A stretch of DNA of 64,000 bases from CAYWTS01 sp964461265 (GCA_964461265.1 CAYWTS010000002.1:62001-126000); one strand, 5' to 3'. Counted from the stretch's first letter, positions 50,358 through 60,916 are shown. Notes: generated from the sequence alone by a model not told the origin. A program made the numbers and translations.

Positions 50358-52400
50358 ATGAATAAATCACTTTTACCACGCCTGATGAGAAGGTATCGTG
50401 CATTTTACATTCTGATAATTGCAGGTGCCCTCACAGTTTTATTCCAGGCTTTCGATCTTTCAGACTATCCTTTTGATGATGATAATCCGTATATCGACCA
50501 GCCAACAAGGGAGTCATTTAGTCATTTTCAGCCGCCATCAGGCAACTATTTGCCCGATGTTATCACCGATGACCAGGGATTTGATAATTTTGATATTAGC
50601 ATCGATTACTATGAACAACAGGCTTCATCTCACCCAACAAATCCGTTATGGTTATTCTTCGGAGTTAATTCAAGCCCTCAAAACGCTTGGAACTCAACCA
50701 ACGGAGGTCTAAACTGGAATTTAGTTAACCCTAGTTATCCCGGAGGAACATGCTGTGACCCATGGTCAACCTACCTTGGTAACGGTACATTAATATATGG
50801 TTCCGGCGTAAGCGGACAGTATGTTTACAGGTCAACTAATAACGGAAACACCTGGACATCACCTGTATTATCAGTAAGCGGAAATGATAGAAATACATTA
50901 GGAGGTGAAATAACAGGGACAGGACCGTATGCTAATTATGCCTATGCCTCGATTACAGGCTCGAGCGGTGCTCCCTTTGCAAGAAGTACTAACTCAGGTG
51001 CCAGCTGGACAACTACTTATACAGGTTCACCGCATAATTTACCGGGTGTTATGATTGCAGTAGGTCCGAACGGTTCAACAAACGGAGGATGTGTGATACT
51101 GGTTACAAGTGCACAACCAATTAATAACCCGACTTATTATTTCCACCGTTCGACCGATGGAGGACAGACTTTTACACAGGTGTCAAGTCTTACTGTAGCA
51201 GGTATTGTCGGTTATTTCAATTCTGTCAGCAGGCATACTATAAACAATGCAAGAACCAGACCTTATCCGTTTATTGCAATGGATAACAGCAACGGACCGT
51301 ATAGGGGAAGGTTATATCTTGTTTATGCGTCTAACGACCCTGCAGGAAACGGAAATAAACCCGATATTAAACTGCAATATTCAACTAACATGGGCACCTC
51401 ATGGTCAAGCTGGGTTAGAGTTAATGATGATTCAAGCCCGCAAACTCACGACCAGTGGTCACCTACTATATGGTGTGAACCTCAGACAGGAATATTATAC
51501 ATTTCATGGTACGACGACAGGAGCAATGCTTCATCTTATATGACCGACAGGTATGCAACCTACACAACTAACGGCGGAGCAAGCTTTGTAACTAACCAGA
51601 GATTAACAAATGCAACATGGTTGTTCCCGAATCCGGGATGTTCACCGAACAGCAATTGCTACAGAGGCGACTATGAAGGAATTTCAGCAAATCCGCATGC
51701 TTCATTTAACGTTTGGTCAGACCACAGAAACGGTTCAGCACTTAGTATGGGCGCCTGGTTTCCCGATTTCGCTTTAAAACGAAATCCGACTACACTGTTA
51801 AAAAACGGAATAAATGACAGCGGTTTTGTATTCGTAAGCGTACCGGCAGTTAAGTTATACACCAGGTCGGTAAGATTCTCAGCCACTGTTTCTCCTGCAC
51901 CGGGCAGCGGAACAATTAGTTTAACGTTTCTAAACAAGTCTGCTTATATTTTACAGGATTCATTAACTACTTATCCCGATTCTTTAAGATTAAGAGTTAA
52001 AACTTCAGGTGGTGTTCCTAATAATACTTACACAATTACAATAAAAGCTAACGGACCAAATGGCACACCCGTACATACGAGAACGGTAACTCTTACAGTT
52101 CTTACCGGGATAGAAAAAACTTCTAATCAGGTTCCCGATAAATTCTTCTTATACCAGAATTACCCGAACCCGTTCAACCCGGTAACTAATATTAAATTCG
52201 ATATAGCAAAAGCAGGCGACGTTAAATTAACAATATATAATGTTAACGGTGAAGCTGTATCAACTATAGTTAACGAACAGCTGGGAGCAGGACAATATAA
52301 CTATGATTTCGACGGTGCAAAACTGGCTTCGGGTGTATATTTCTATAAGCTGGAGACACCAGGATTCACAAGCGTGAAAAAGATGATCCTGATTAAGTAA
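50358..52400 (+). CDS. T9SS-secreted sialidase-fold (BNR) protein
   Basis: The 680-residue protein has an N-terminal hydrophobic signal (ILIIAGALTVLFQAF). The body is a six-bladed propeller with Asp-box-like motifs (STNNGNTW, STDGGQTF, STNSGASW, STNMGTSW). It ends with a Fn3-like segment (KLYTRSVRFSATVSPAPGSG) and the sorting domain (YQNYPNPFNPVTNIKFDI). Asp boxes occur in sialidases and other glycan-binding propellers, but the sialidase Arg triad and the catalytic Asp are not evident, so activity is unassigned. Confidence 0.85.
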   Translation: MNKSLLPRLMRRYRAFYILIIAGALTVLFQAFDLSDYPFDDDNPYIDQPTRESFSHFQPPSGNYLPDVITDDQGFDNFDISIDYYEQQASSHPTNPLWLFFGVNSSPQNAWNSTNGGLNWNLVNPSYPGGTCCDPWSTYLGNGTLIYGSGVSGQYVYRSTNNGNTWTSPVLSVSGNDRNTLGGEITGTGPYANYAYASITGSSGAPFARSTNSGASWTTTYTGSPHNLPGVMIAVGPNGSTNGGCVILVTSAQPINNPTYYFHRSTDGGQTFTQVSSLTVAGIVGYFNSVSRHTINNARTRPYPFIAMDNSNGPYRGRLYLVYASNDPAGNGNKPDIKLQYSTNMGTSWSSWVRVNDDSSPQTHDQWSPTIWCEPQTGILYISWYDDRSNASSYMTDRYATYTTNGGASFVTNQRLTNATWLFPNPGCSPNSNCYRGDYEGISANPHASFNVWSDHRNGSALSMGAWFPDFALKRNPTTLLKNGINDSGFVFVSVPAVKLYTRSVRFSATVSPAPGSGTISLTFLNKSAYILQDSLTTYPDSLRLRVKTSGGVPNNTYTITIKANGPNGTPVHTRTVTLTVLTGIEKTSNQVPDKFFLYQNYPNPFNPVTNIKFDIAKAGDVKLTIYNVNGEAVSTIVNEQLGAGQYNYDFDGAKLASGVYFYKLETPGFTSVKKMILIK

Positions 52401-52452
52401 GAACAACACATATACAAGGGGGTAGTTTCCTCTTGTTAATATTAAACATTTT

Positions 52453-52482
52453 GAACAAGGGAGGCAATCGCCTCCCTTGTTC
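52453..52482. terminator. Bidirectional terminator (GAACAAGGG palindrome)
   Basis: GAACAAGGGAGGC pairs perfectly with GCCTCCCTTGTTC around AATC, followed by ATTTTT. It lies between convergent genes and is the best copy of the palindrome family; a weaker copy lies at 52412-52440. Confidence 0.7.
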
Positions 52483-52507
52483 ATTTTTAGTTCTCCATCC
52501 TTATCCC

Positions 52508-54205
52508 TTATTTGGTAATTATAAGCTTCTTCATATCCGAAAATGTTTTACCCGATTCTGTTGATACTGCTGTCATTTTATATAAATACACTCCTGTGGC
52601 AAGTCCGTCACTTCGGAATGAAATAGTGTAATTACCAGCGTTATTAAATCCCTCAAGAAGTGTTTTTACTTCCCTGCCAATAATATCATATACTACGATT
52701 TTTACATTCGAATTTTCAGGTAATGAAAAGGGGATATCTGTTACAGGATTAAACGGATTAGGATAGTTTTGTTTCAACTTAAACTTATCGGGGCGTTCAT
52801 TCCCGGTAACACGGTCATGAATTTCAGGAACATAAAAGTAAAACGGTTCTGACCATTCTGACCAATTCTCTGCCTGACCGCCGGGATTTTTAGAACGAAC
52901 CTGCCATTGATAATGCTTGCTGCGTTCCAGTGTGTTTCCGTCATATAACCATCTGGCATTCGTAAAATCATACCTTATCCTGTTTCTTAAATCGTCAACC
53001 TGCTGTAACATTACATCATATTTCGTAAATGCAGTAAGGCTATCCCATGTAAGCAGCGGTGTAAATGTTAGCAAAACAGAACCATTTTCCGGCGTTAATA
53101 AATCTGGAACAGGCGGTGCATGGAAATTTTTCAATACGCTTACCCAATGATTATGCTCATCTTCTTCAAAAGCTTCGATATTCCAATTCTGCCCCGAACC
53201 TCTGCGCCAGTCCCATAATGCGAAATGCCAGTCATAATCTTTGCAAATCGTTAAGACATCATTGATATAAACGTCTCCCCCGTTCTGTGGAAGTAACATA
53301 CCAAACTCACCGAGAAGAACTGGCTTCCCGGTTGTATTCTGGAAATCCCTGACTTTCGCAAAAACCGTATTCCTCATAAATGCAGCATCATACAACACCT
53401 GAGCAAGGTATGTCAGGTTCCAGTAAGTTCCGGGATATGTAACCGAAAACGGTTCGGATGCATTTGTATATTCCTTCGGCTGATAATTATGTGTGCTGTA
53501 TATTATAAAAGAATCGGCAAGCTCGTAAGAAGGGAAAAGTTCTGGCGTTGAATAAGCAAAATTTTCCACTAACACTGGTAAATCGGGTGAGATACTTCTG
53601 ATTTCACTTATCCAGAAATTATAAACTTCGTCCATGTGTATATTGTAAACATTCTCAAGGAACCACTTGTATAAAGATGATGTATTAGCAGGAACAAACC
53701 TTACCTTGGGTCTGGGCTCTACAACTAGGTTAATACCTGCAAACAGAGAATCATCTGCATACCTTGCAGTTACCATTTTAAGCATTTCGGCATAGAGCTG
53801 CTGTTCGGCAAAGTTATCTGAATTCCATATACGAGATTCACCTGTCCATCCCTGAGATTCATCATACGTATCGTAAGCACCCGGACCTGAGCGGAGAGCA
53901 ATTACATAATATATACCTGCCTGCCTGCAAAAACCTACCAGCATATCCGTTCCGTCTATGTTCTGCTGCTGAACAGAATAAGGAGGATCCTCGTCCATAA
54001 ATCCGTCTGTGCCAATAACAAATAAATTACCCCCGTAGTTTTTAAAATCAATAAAATCCTGGAGTGTCTTGGGACTTTCGTACAATACATTATAACCCCT
54101 GAAATATGACCCATTTTGCCATTTCTCGTATTTAGAAATCGCAAAAATGTTATTTTGTATAAGAAGTAATAGAAATGTAATTATAAAAAAGTATAATCTT
54201 TTCAT
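52508..54205 (-). CDS. T9SS-secreted GH5-like glycoside hydrolase
   Basis: The 565-residue protein has a signal peptide to about residue 22. The TIM-barrel body includes GYNVLYESPKTLQDFIDFK, the acid/base motif INLVVEPRP (Glu at about 162) and the nucleophile motif VLLGEFGML (Glu at about 299), both usual for clan GH-A/GH5. A Fn3-like stretch follows (VPDLLTPENGSVLLTFTP), then a sorting domain starting QNYPNPFNPVTDIPF. It probably hydrolyses beta-linked polysaccharide outside the cell. Substrate is unknown. Confidence 0.87.
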   Translation of the reverse strand: MKRLYFFIITFLLLLIQNNIFAISKYEKWQNGSYFRGYNVLYESPKTLQDFIDFKNYGGNLFVIGTDGFMDEDPPYSVQQQNIDGTDMLVGFCRQAGIYYVIALRSGPGAYDTYDESQGWTGESRIWNSDNFAEQQLYAEMLKMVTARYADDSLFAGINLVVEPRPKVRFVPANTSSLYKWFLENVYNIHMDEVYNFWISEIRSISPDLPVLVENFAYSTPELFPSYELADSFIIYSTHNYQPKEYTNASEPFSVTYPGTYWNLTYLAQVLYDAAFMRNTVFAKVRDFQNTTGKPVLLGEFGMLLPQNGGDVYINDVLTICKDYDWHFALWDWRRGSGQNWNIEAFEEDEHNHWVSVLKNFHAPPVPDLLTPENGSVLLTFTPLLTWDSLTAFTKYDVMLQQVDDLRNRIRYDFTNARWLYDGNTLERSKHYQWQVRSKNPGGQAENWSEWSEPFYFYVPEIHDRVTGNERPDKFKLKQNYPNPFNPVTDIPFSLPENSNVKIVVYDIIGREVKTLLEGFNNAGNYTISFRSDGLATGVYLYKMTAVSTESGKTFSDMKKLIITK

Positions 54206-54594
54206 TAAAACCCCCGTTTAGTTATAAATAACAAATATTATTCCAGAAAATAAATAAATTTGACACAATTCTAATTTTTTTACTTCAATTATTTTAATTT
54301 ATGCAAAATATTAAAGGTATAGAAAGGATACTTCACGTATTTTCGTTAGAAAAATACAACTTACAGTAATTAGAAGAATTAATGGGGTATTTTTGGGAAC
54401 AGAGATAATAAAAAAGAGGCTGTCTCAAAAGTGTTTTTGTATCCGCAACCTTTTGGCGAAAGCCACCACTTACGTGGATGGCTGCGCTGCAATTTTCTTG
54501 CTTAATCGCAGCTATGAAAACTGCGGTTAGAGTTTTCTTGTAAGAAAATTACCTTTTGAGACAGTCTCTCGTAAAACTGACAGGTTTAAAAAAT
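54206..54594. other. Intergenic region containing MITE copy C
   Basis: Apart from the repeat at 54416-54568, nothing but AT-rich DNA is seen. The upstream part (54206-54415) presumably holds the promoter of the glycoside hydrolase gene. Confidence 0.4.
54416..54568. repeat. MITE-like repeat family 1, copy C (long form, inverted)
   Basis: A 153-bp element with GAGGCTGTCTCAAAAG ... CTTTTGAGACAGTCTC ends. Compared with A and B it contains a nested palindromic insert around CCACTTACGTGG. Inverted copy D (60917) is its closest relative. Confidence 0.88.
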
Positions 54595-55461
54595 CTATCC
54601 GAGATAAGCTCTCAGATGTTTTTTCCTTGGGCCTTGTTTAAGTTTTCTTATGGCTTTTTCTTTTATCTGCCTAACACGTTCGCGGGTTAGCTTAAACTTA
54701 TCTCCAATCTCTTCTAGAGTAAGCGATTTTTCCATACTTATTCCGTAGTAAAGTTTAATAATATCCCTTTCTCTTTCAGAAAGCTCACTGATAGCTTTTT
54801 CTATTTCATATTTCAGCGATTCTTCGTGAAACTGGTAGTCGGGCAATGGTTCGTTGGGATTTGGCATTACATCACTAAGCTTGCCGTCTTCACCAGTCTG
54901 AAACGGTGCATCAAGCGAAAGGTGGCGACCAGAGATTTTTAGTGTATCAGCAACTTCATAAATCGACATATCAAGTTCTTCGGCAAGCTCATCGGCACTC
55001 GGCAGCCTTTCATACTGCTGTTCAAGCTGATTGATAGCTTTACCAATTTTATTTAATGCTCCAACCCTGTTGAGCGGAAGCCTTACTACCCTCGATTGGT
55101 CAGCAAGTGCCTGTAATATTGACTGGCGAATCCACCACACAGCATAAGAGATAAATTTAAATCCTCTTGTTTCATCGAATCTCTTGGCAGCTTTAATTAA
55201 ACCAAGATTACCTTCGTTTATCAGGTCTCCAAGTGAAAGTCCCTGGTTCTGATATTGTTTGGAAACACTTACAACAAACCTAAGATTAGCTTTCACCAGC
55301 TTTTCGATAGCTTTTTGTCTTTCTTTATCGGTGCCGTTACGGATTTTTTTGGCGAGCTCAACCTCTTCGGAAGGATCAAGCAATTCGATTCTGGCTATCT
55401 CCTGTAGGTATTTATCGAGTGATTGAGCTTCACGGTTGGTAAAATTTTTACCTATTATCAT
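54595..55461 (-). CDS. rpoD: Primary RNA polymerase sigma factor (RpoD/SigA)
   Basis: The 288-residue sigma-70 has region 1.2 (SLDKYLQEIARIELL), region 2 with the -10 recognition helix (GDLINEGNLGLIKAAKRFD; YAVWWIRQSI), region 3 and region 4 with helix-turn-helix ending RERVRQIKEKAIRKL. The short, non-conserved region lacks the long N-terminal extension of Proteobacteria, which is typical of Bacteroidota. These bacteria use -33 TTG/-7 TAnnTTTG promoters, as seen here at several genes. It is transcribed alone. Confidence 0.95.
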   Translation of the reverse strand: MIIGKNFTNREAQSLDKYLQEIARIELLDPSEEVELAKKIRNGTDKERQKAIEKLVKANLRFVVSVSKQYQNQGLSLGDLINEGNLGLIKAAKRFDETRGFKFISYAVWWIRQSILQALADQSRVVRLPLNRVGALNKIGKAINQLEQQYERLPSADELAEELDMSIYEVADTLKISGRHLSLDAPFQTGEDGKLSDVMPNPNEPLPDYQFHEESLKYEIEKAISELSERERDIIKLYYGISMEKSLTLEEIGDKFKLTRERVRQIKEKAIRKLKQGPRKKHLRAYLG

Positions 55462-55722
55462 ATGGTTTTAAAGGTAAGTTAAATATATAATTTATAAAGA
55501 TTCACCGTTATTTTTAACAAATAATCCTTAATAAGGTTTCAATCTCTTTTATTAATGTTCAGTTTTCGATGTTCAATATATAAATAGAATATCTAATCCT
55601 AATTTCGCAATTTCACCATGTTATTATTTGAATTGTGAGGCAGGCGGTGCCATGTGCGCTGCGACCCTCTGGTTACATCTTGAACTAATTGCGGCTTAAA
55701 CGTCTCGACCCTCCTCATCTAG

Positions 55723-55794
55723 TGAGGCTGGGAGGTCTCGAACCTCCGACCCTCTGCTTAAAAGGCAGATGCTCTACCACTGAGCTACAGCCCC
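55723..55794 (-). tRNA. tRNA-Lys (TTT)
   Basis: A 72-nt cloverleaf: acceptor GGGGCTG/CAGCCTC, D-stem GCTC/GAGC, anticodon stem TCTGC/GCAGA with loop CTTTTAA, T-arm GGAGG-TTCGAGA-CCTCC. Anticodon TTT reads AAA/AAG. It lies 3 bp after the atpC stop on the same strand, so it is likely cotranscribed and processed. Confidence 0.93.
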
Positions 55795-55797
55795 AAA

Positions 55798-56208
55798 TTA
55801 ATCACTTCCTGCTACTTTTATTCTTGCCAGAGCTCGAAGTAAAGATAGCTTTGCTCTCTCTATATCAATACCCGGTTGTTTTTCGGTAAGTCTTTTTTCT
55901 GCACGCTGCAATGATGATTCAGCTCTTGCTATGTCTATCTCTTCCTTGCTTTCAATTGTTTCTGCGAGCAATGTTATATTATTCTGATGAACTTCAACAG
56001 TTCCGCCGCTGGTTGCATACAGTTTTTCAGAGCCTTCACCGGTTATAAATTTCACTTTGCCGGGAACAATGTTAGTAATAAACGGTGCGTGGTTAAATAA
56101 AATCTGAAAGCTTCCTTCCACCCCGGGTGCAGTAAAACTCTGCACCATATCGCTGTATACTTTTTTCTGGGGAGTAACTATATCTAAATGTATTTGTTTG
56201 TCAGGCAT
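55798..56208 (-). CDS. atpC: F1 ATP synthase subunit epsilon
   Basis: The 136-residue protein has the N-terminal beta-sandwich of epsilon (LDIVTPQKKVYSDMVQSFTAPGVEG.F) and the C-terminal helical part (IDIARAESSLQRAEKRL). It regulates and couples F1 to the rotor. It stands in an atpD-atpC pair; the other ATP synthase genes are elsewhere, a known arrangement in this group. A 26-bp gap separates it from atpD. Confidence 0.93.
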   Translation of the reverse strand: MPDKQIHLDIVTPQKKVYSDMVQSFTAPGVEGSFQILFNHAPFITNIVPGKVKFITGEGSEKLYATSGGTVEVHQNNITLLAETIESKEEIDIARAESSLQRAEKRLTEKQPGIDIERAKLSLLRALARIKVAGSD

Positions 56209-56234
56209 TTACTTTTTTATATTTTTCCCAGCTG

Positions 56235-57647
56235 TTAAAGTTTCTTAGCATTCTCCAGTGCTTCTTCAACCGGACCAACCATATAAAAAGCATTTTCGGG
56301 AATATCATCGTATTCACCTTCAATCAAACCTTTAAACCCCTTTATTGTATCTTCAAGCTTTACGTATTTCCCTGCTTTACCGGTAAATTGTTCGGCAACA
56401 AAGAAAGGCTGCGACAGGAATTTCTGTACTTTTCTTGCACGTGCAACGGTTAGTTTATCTTCATCCGAAAGTTCATCTATTCCAAGGATATTTATAATAT
56501 CCTGCAGGTCTTTGTATTTCTGCAGAACCTGCTTAACACCCTCCGCAACATTATAGTGTTCATCTCCTATAACATTTGGATCAAGAATTCTTGAAGTCGA
56601 GTTCAGCGGATCAACAGCGGGATAAATCCCCAGTTCTGAGATTTTCCTGTCAAGAACTGTTGTTGCGTCAAGATGTGAAAATACTGTTGCCGGTGCAGGA
56701 TCGGTTAAGTCATCGGCAGGAACATATATTGCCTGAACAGATGTAATAGAACCCTTATTTGTCGATGTTATCCTCTCCTGTAATGCACCCATTTCGGTTG
56801 ATAGTGTTGGCTGGTAACCTACCGCCGAAGGCATTCTGCCAAGCAGCGCTGAGACCTCCGAACCTGCCTGTGTAAAACGGAAAATGTTGTCTATAAATAA
56901 AAGAACATCTTTCCCCTGTTCATCCCTGAAATATTCGGCAACCGTTAAGGCGGTTAAACCCACTCTGAGCCTTGCTCCTGGCGGTTCGTTCATCTGTCCG
57001 AATACAAGTGCAGCTTTGTTTATTACCCCTGATTCCTTCATTTCTAGCCAAAGGTCGTTGCCTTCACGTGTTCTTTCACCTACCCCGCCGAACACCGAAT
57101 AACCTCCATGAAATGTTGCTATGTTATTAATCAGTTCCTGTATTATTACTGTTTTGCCCACGCCTGCTCCGCCGAACAGCCCGGTCTTTCCGCCTTTTGT
57201 ATATGGCTCAAGTAAATCAATAACCTTAATACCGGTTTCAAGAATTTCTTTTTTTGTGGAAAGTGTATCAAGAGCCGGTGACGGGCGGTGTATAGGATAA
57301 TGTGTTTTTGCTTTTACTTCACCTAAACCATCAATCGGTTCTCCTGTGATGTTAATTAATCTTCCAAGTACCTCCTCACCAACAGGAACAGTTATAGGGA
57401 TACCTGTATCATACGCTTTCATTCCGCGTAACAAGCCATCGGTGCTGTCCATTGCCACAGCACGTACCCTGTTTTCGCCCAGGTGCTGCTGTACTTCTGC
57501 AATTAATACATTTTCCACACCTTCGGTAGTTTTCCTCGGTATTCGTATTGATGAATATATTTTGGGTAATTCAGATTCCGAAAAATCGATATCCAGAACC
57601 GGTCCTATTATTTGAACTATTTCTCCTACGTTATGATTTTCTGACAT
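56235..57647 (-). CDS. atpD: F1 ATP synthase subunit beta
   Basis: The 470-residue catalytic subunit has the P-loop GGAGVGKTVI (about 152-161), the Glu in ERTREGNDL, and the DELSEED-like end here DELSDEDKL. It synthesises ATP from proton flow. A TATATTTG-like box upstream (minus strand, 57691-57698) may be its promoter. Paired with atpC and a tRNA downstream. Confidence 0.97.
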   Translation of the reverse strand: MSENHNVGEIVQIIGPVLDIDFSESELPKIYSSIRIPRKTTEGVENVLIAEVQQHLGENRVRAVAMDSTDGLLRGMKAYDTGIPITVPVGEEVLGRLINITGEPIDGLGEVKAKTHYPIHRPSPALDTLSTKKEILETGIKVIDLLEPYTKGGKTGLFGGAGVGKTVIIQELINNIATFHGGYSVFGGVGERTREGNDLWLEMKESGVINKAALVFGQMNEPPGARLRVGLTALTVAEYFRDEQGKDVLLFIDNIFRFTQAGSEVSALLGRMPSAVGYQPTLSTEMGALQERITSTNKGSITSVQAIYVPADDLTDPAPATVFSHLDATTVLDRKISELGIYPAVDPLNSTSRILDPNVIGDEHYNVAEGVKQVLQKYKDLQDIINILGIDELSDEDKLTVARARKVQKFLSQPFFVAEQFTGKAGKYVKLEDTIKGFKGLIEGEYDDIPENAFYMVGPVEEALENAKKL

Positions 57648-58025
57648 TTATAAGCGGGATATTTTAGGTTAATTCAGGTTAAAAGAGTTACAAATATAAG
57701 AATTTCCGCAGAAAATTGAAAGAGTATAAGAAAAATACCTGTGTTAATTTGAGGATTATGATTATTCATTAGATATTTGTTAATAATCAACATTTTCCCC
57801 AATACTTTCCTTTTGGTTCTATCTGAATTCTTACATTTCTGTTCAGATTAGAAAATGCTTTATAAGGCTGGCTTTTGCTGTTTTGATTTATTACGGTGTG
57901 CATTTAACATTTCATTTAATCTTCTTGTAGTAAATGAAAAATTACTTATATATTTTTGTATTAATAACATTTCACCGCCGGTAACATATCTCCGGATAAT
58001 CAATTTTAATTATAGGAGGTCTAAA
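57648..58025. other. Divergent intergenic region between atpD and the subtilase
   Basis: No gene seen. It holds the atpD promoter and, at 58012-58019, the ribosome-binding site AGGAGGTC for the subtilase gene. A frame open from 57855 has no sensible start and I do not count it. Confidence 0.5.
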
Positions 58026-60892
58026 ATGAAAAAGACTGCTATCCTTATTATTTCATCTGTTCTTATTTCTTTTACCATTTCATTCTATTCGCATAACCAG
58101 TCAGGTTCAACTATTACTAATTACTACTATTTTATGGGGCAGAAGTTTTATTATCAGCCCAAACTTGACCGTGTATTTATAAAATTCAAGGAAGGTTATA
58201 CACAGCAGCAGCTGCAACAGAGCTTAAACAGAATACCGGAGCTCGATTTACACGGAGGCATCTTCGATAATACAAAAGCTATTGTTAAGCTTGATTACCC
58301 GATGAATGATGCTGCTTATGTAGGATTTATTGAAAAAATTAAAGCTAATTCGGAATTCGAATCGGTTGGTAACGTTTACACACCTATGGGCTACGACGAC
58401 GGAAAAACATTTTATGCTATGAGCAATGAGTTCATTGTTCAATTCAAAGAGCATTATTCACAGGAAATGATTAATTCAGTTAACCTGAATAATTCGGTTG
58501 AAATAATCCAGCAATTCGATTTAACAGGAGGTCCCACATTCCTTCTGAAACTGAAGCCGGAAGCAGAACTGAACGCAATCGATATGGCTAATAAATATTA
58601 CGAAGACGGAATTGCCAATTATGCCGAACCGGATTTTTACTGCACCAATACATTATGCGATACAACCAACGACCAGTATTTCTGGTGGCAATGGGCAATC
58701 CGCAATCTCGGTAACAATGTTCCAACAAATCCGCCGGGGGTAATTGCTGACTGCGATATGGATGTTGACAGTGCCTGGATGGTTTCAAAGGGAGATACGT
58801 CAATCAAAATATGCGTTATAGATACAGGTGTTGATACCAATCATACCGATATTAAACCAAATCTTTTATGGCAGCTTGGCTGGGATTATGCCGATAACGA
58901 CCCATGGCCTTATGACCAGGGCAATCACGGAACTTCCTGTGCAAGTATATCTGCGGGGGTAGGCAATAATACAATTGGCTTAGCGGGAATAGCTTACAGG
59001 TGTAAGATAATTCCTATCAGGGCAATAGGCGGTATAAGTGCTTATCACGGCTATGCAAACAGTTTCATTCATGCAAAAAATGTAGGAGCTGATGTAATTA
59101 CCAATTCCTGGGGACAAACAGGCGGTGCAAGCTCACTTCTTTACAATGCAATATCAGACGCAGCCAGATATGGCAGGGGTGGAAAAGGATGTGTAATCAC
59201 TGTCGCTTCCGGAAACGAGAACGGAGCAATGAGATTCCCTGCATACATACACCCTGATATAATTGTAGTCGGCGGACTTGCCCCGTGCAACAAGCGTAAA
59301 TCACCATCAGATGGCTGTTCAGGTGAATCATGGGGTGCAAGCTACGGAAGCAACCTTGATATTGTTGCACCATGCGTCAAAATATATGCTGCTACTGTTG
59401 GAGGAGGTTATACGAATTCTTTTAACGGAACTTCTTCAGCTACACCAAATGCTGCCGGTGTGTGTGCACTGCTTCTTTCTGCAAATCCCAACCTCAAACG
59501 GCACGAGGTTGAAGCATTTATTTATCTGACTGCTGAAAAAGTTGGTGCATATAATTATGATTCGTTAAGATTATACGGTATGTGGAACCAGGAAATGGGA
59601 TATGGCAGAATTAATTCACGATTGGCTATGAATATGATGCTTACAGGTATAGATAAAGTTCCGCCTGTTATTTACCACGATAACTCATTGCTTTCAGATT
59701 CAATAACAGGAGTAAGAACAACCAGGGCAATAATAAGAGATAACCGTAAATTGGCAACAGGTTCTAATGCTCCGAGGTGTTATTACCGTGTTAACAACGG
59801 CAGCTTTTTATACGTTAATGCCTCACAAATAGTTGGTGATACTTTTAAGTTCAATATTCCCGGGCAGGCAACAGGAAGTTTAGTTCAATACTACTTTGCA
59901 GCACAGGATACGATGACAACACCAAATATTTCAACACTGCCAATCGGCGGTTCAGGAGTAAACCCGCCGGGAACAACACCGCCAACTACATTTTTCTCTT
60001 ACAGGGTCGGTTTGTTTATGATAGGAATCAGCACAAAAACACCTAAGATTTGTAATAATAACTCAACTATATATGACACGATATCTTTCACTGCACCCAC
60101 AAACTGGCTGGTAACCGATGTAAATGTTACCCTGAATGTTTCTCACAGAACCGATTCGGATGTAGATGTCTACCTCTACCATTCAAGCCAGCAAAGTGAG
60201 CTTACAACTGATAACGGTTCAAGCGGAGACAGTTACTGGAACACCATTTTCGATGATAGTGCATCAACCCCAATAACTTCTGGTACTGCACCATTTACAG
60301 GAAGGTTCAGTCCCGAAACACCACTAACTGCCTTTAATAACTCATCAGTAAATGGATTGTGGATACTGAGAATGGACGACGATGCAANNNNNNNNNNNNN
60401 NNNNNNNNNNNNNNNNNNNNNNNNNNNNNNNNNNNNNNNNNNNNNNNNNNNNNNNNNNNNNNNNNNNNNNNNNNNNNNNNNNNNNNNTTTAATAACTCAT
60501 CAGTAAATGGATTGTGGATACTGAGAATGGACGACGATGCAACAGGCGATTTCGGCACACTCGATTCATGGGAGATTGCAGTTTCATATTTAAGAATCCA
60601 GGGAACCGAACCGCAAACCATAATTCCGACACGATATGAATTGTATCAGAATTACCCGAATCCGTTTAACCCGATAACAAAAATACAATTCGGCGTTCCA
60701 AAGCAATCGAATGTAAAAATACTGCTGTATGATGTGTTGGGCCGTGAAGTTGCTGTTATAACCGATAAAACAATGCAGCCTGGTGTTCATATAATCGATT
60801 TCAATACGGGTAATTTATCATCAGGCGTGTATTTCTATAAAATGGTTTCGGGTGATTTTACATCTATTAAAAAATTGGTGATTTTGAAATAG
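58026..60892 (+). CDS. T9SS-secreted subtilisin-like peptidase (S8), gap inside
   Basis: Start ATG 58026 follows AGGAGG. A signal peptide (to about 22) and two propeptide-like blocks precede the catalytic domain: CVIDTGVD with Asp, GNHGTSCAS with His, NGTSSATPNAAG with Ser. After it come a small beta domain and a proprotein-convertase-type P domain (TDVNVTLNVSHRTDSDVDVYLYH), then a sorting domain (YQNYPNPFNPITKI). A run of N at 60388-60487 splits the frame, but the 55 bp on either side of it are identical, so the gene is probably whole. Confidence 0.9.
60333..60542. repeat. 55-bp direct repeat flanking an assembly gap
   Basis: TTTAATAACTCATCAGTAAA onwards at 60333-60387 equals 60488-60542 in all 55 positions and both copies are in the same codon phase. 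Removing one copy and the N run joins the reading frame. Confidence 0.9.
60388..60487. other. 100-N assembly gap
   Basis: A run of exactly 100 N, a placeholder used by scaffolding software. Confidence 0.99.
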
Positions 60893-60916
60893 CTGTTCTT
60901 CTAAACTTATTGTAAA

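Noticed and set aside
55689..55889. Plus-strand ORF starting MRLKRLDPPHLVRLGGLEPP
   Set aside because: It is the antisense reading of tRNA-Lys and atpC; this peptide is a well-known false call over tRNA genes.
57855..58025. N-terminal extension of the subtilase from 57855
   Set aside because: The extension has no ribosome-binding site, while ATG 58026 has AGGAGG and a signal peptide.
60388..60487. Frameshift in the subtilase gene
   Set aside because: The phase change comes only from the arbitrary length of the N run; the flanking 55-bp copies are in the same codon phase.
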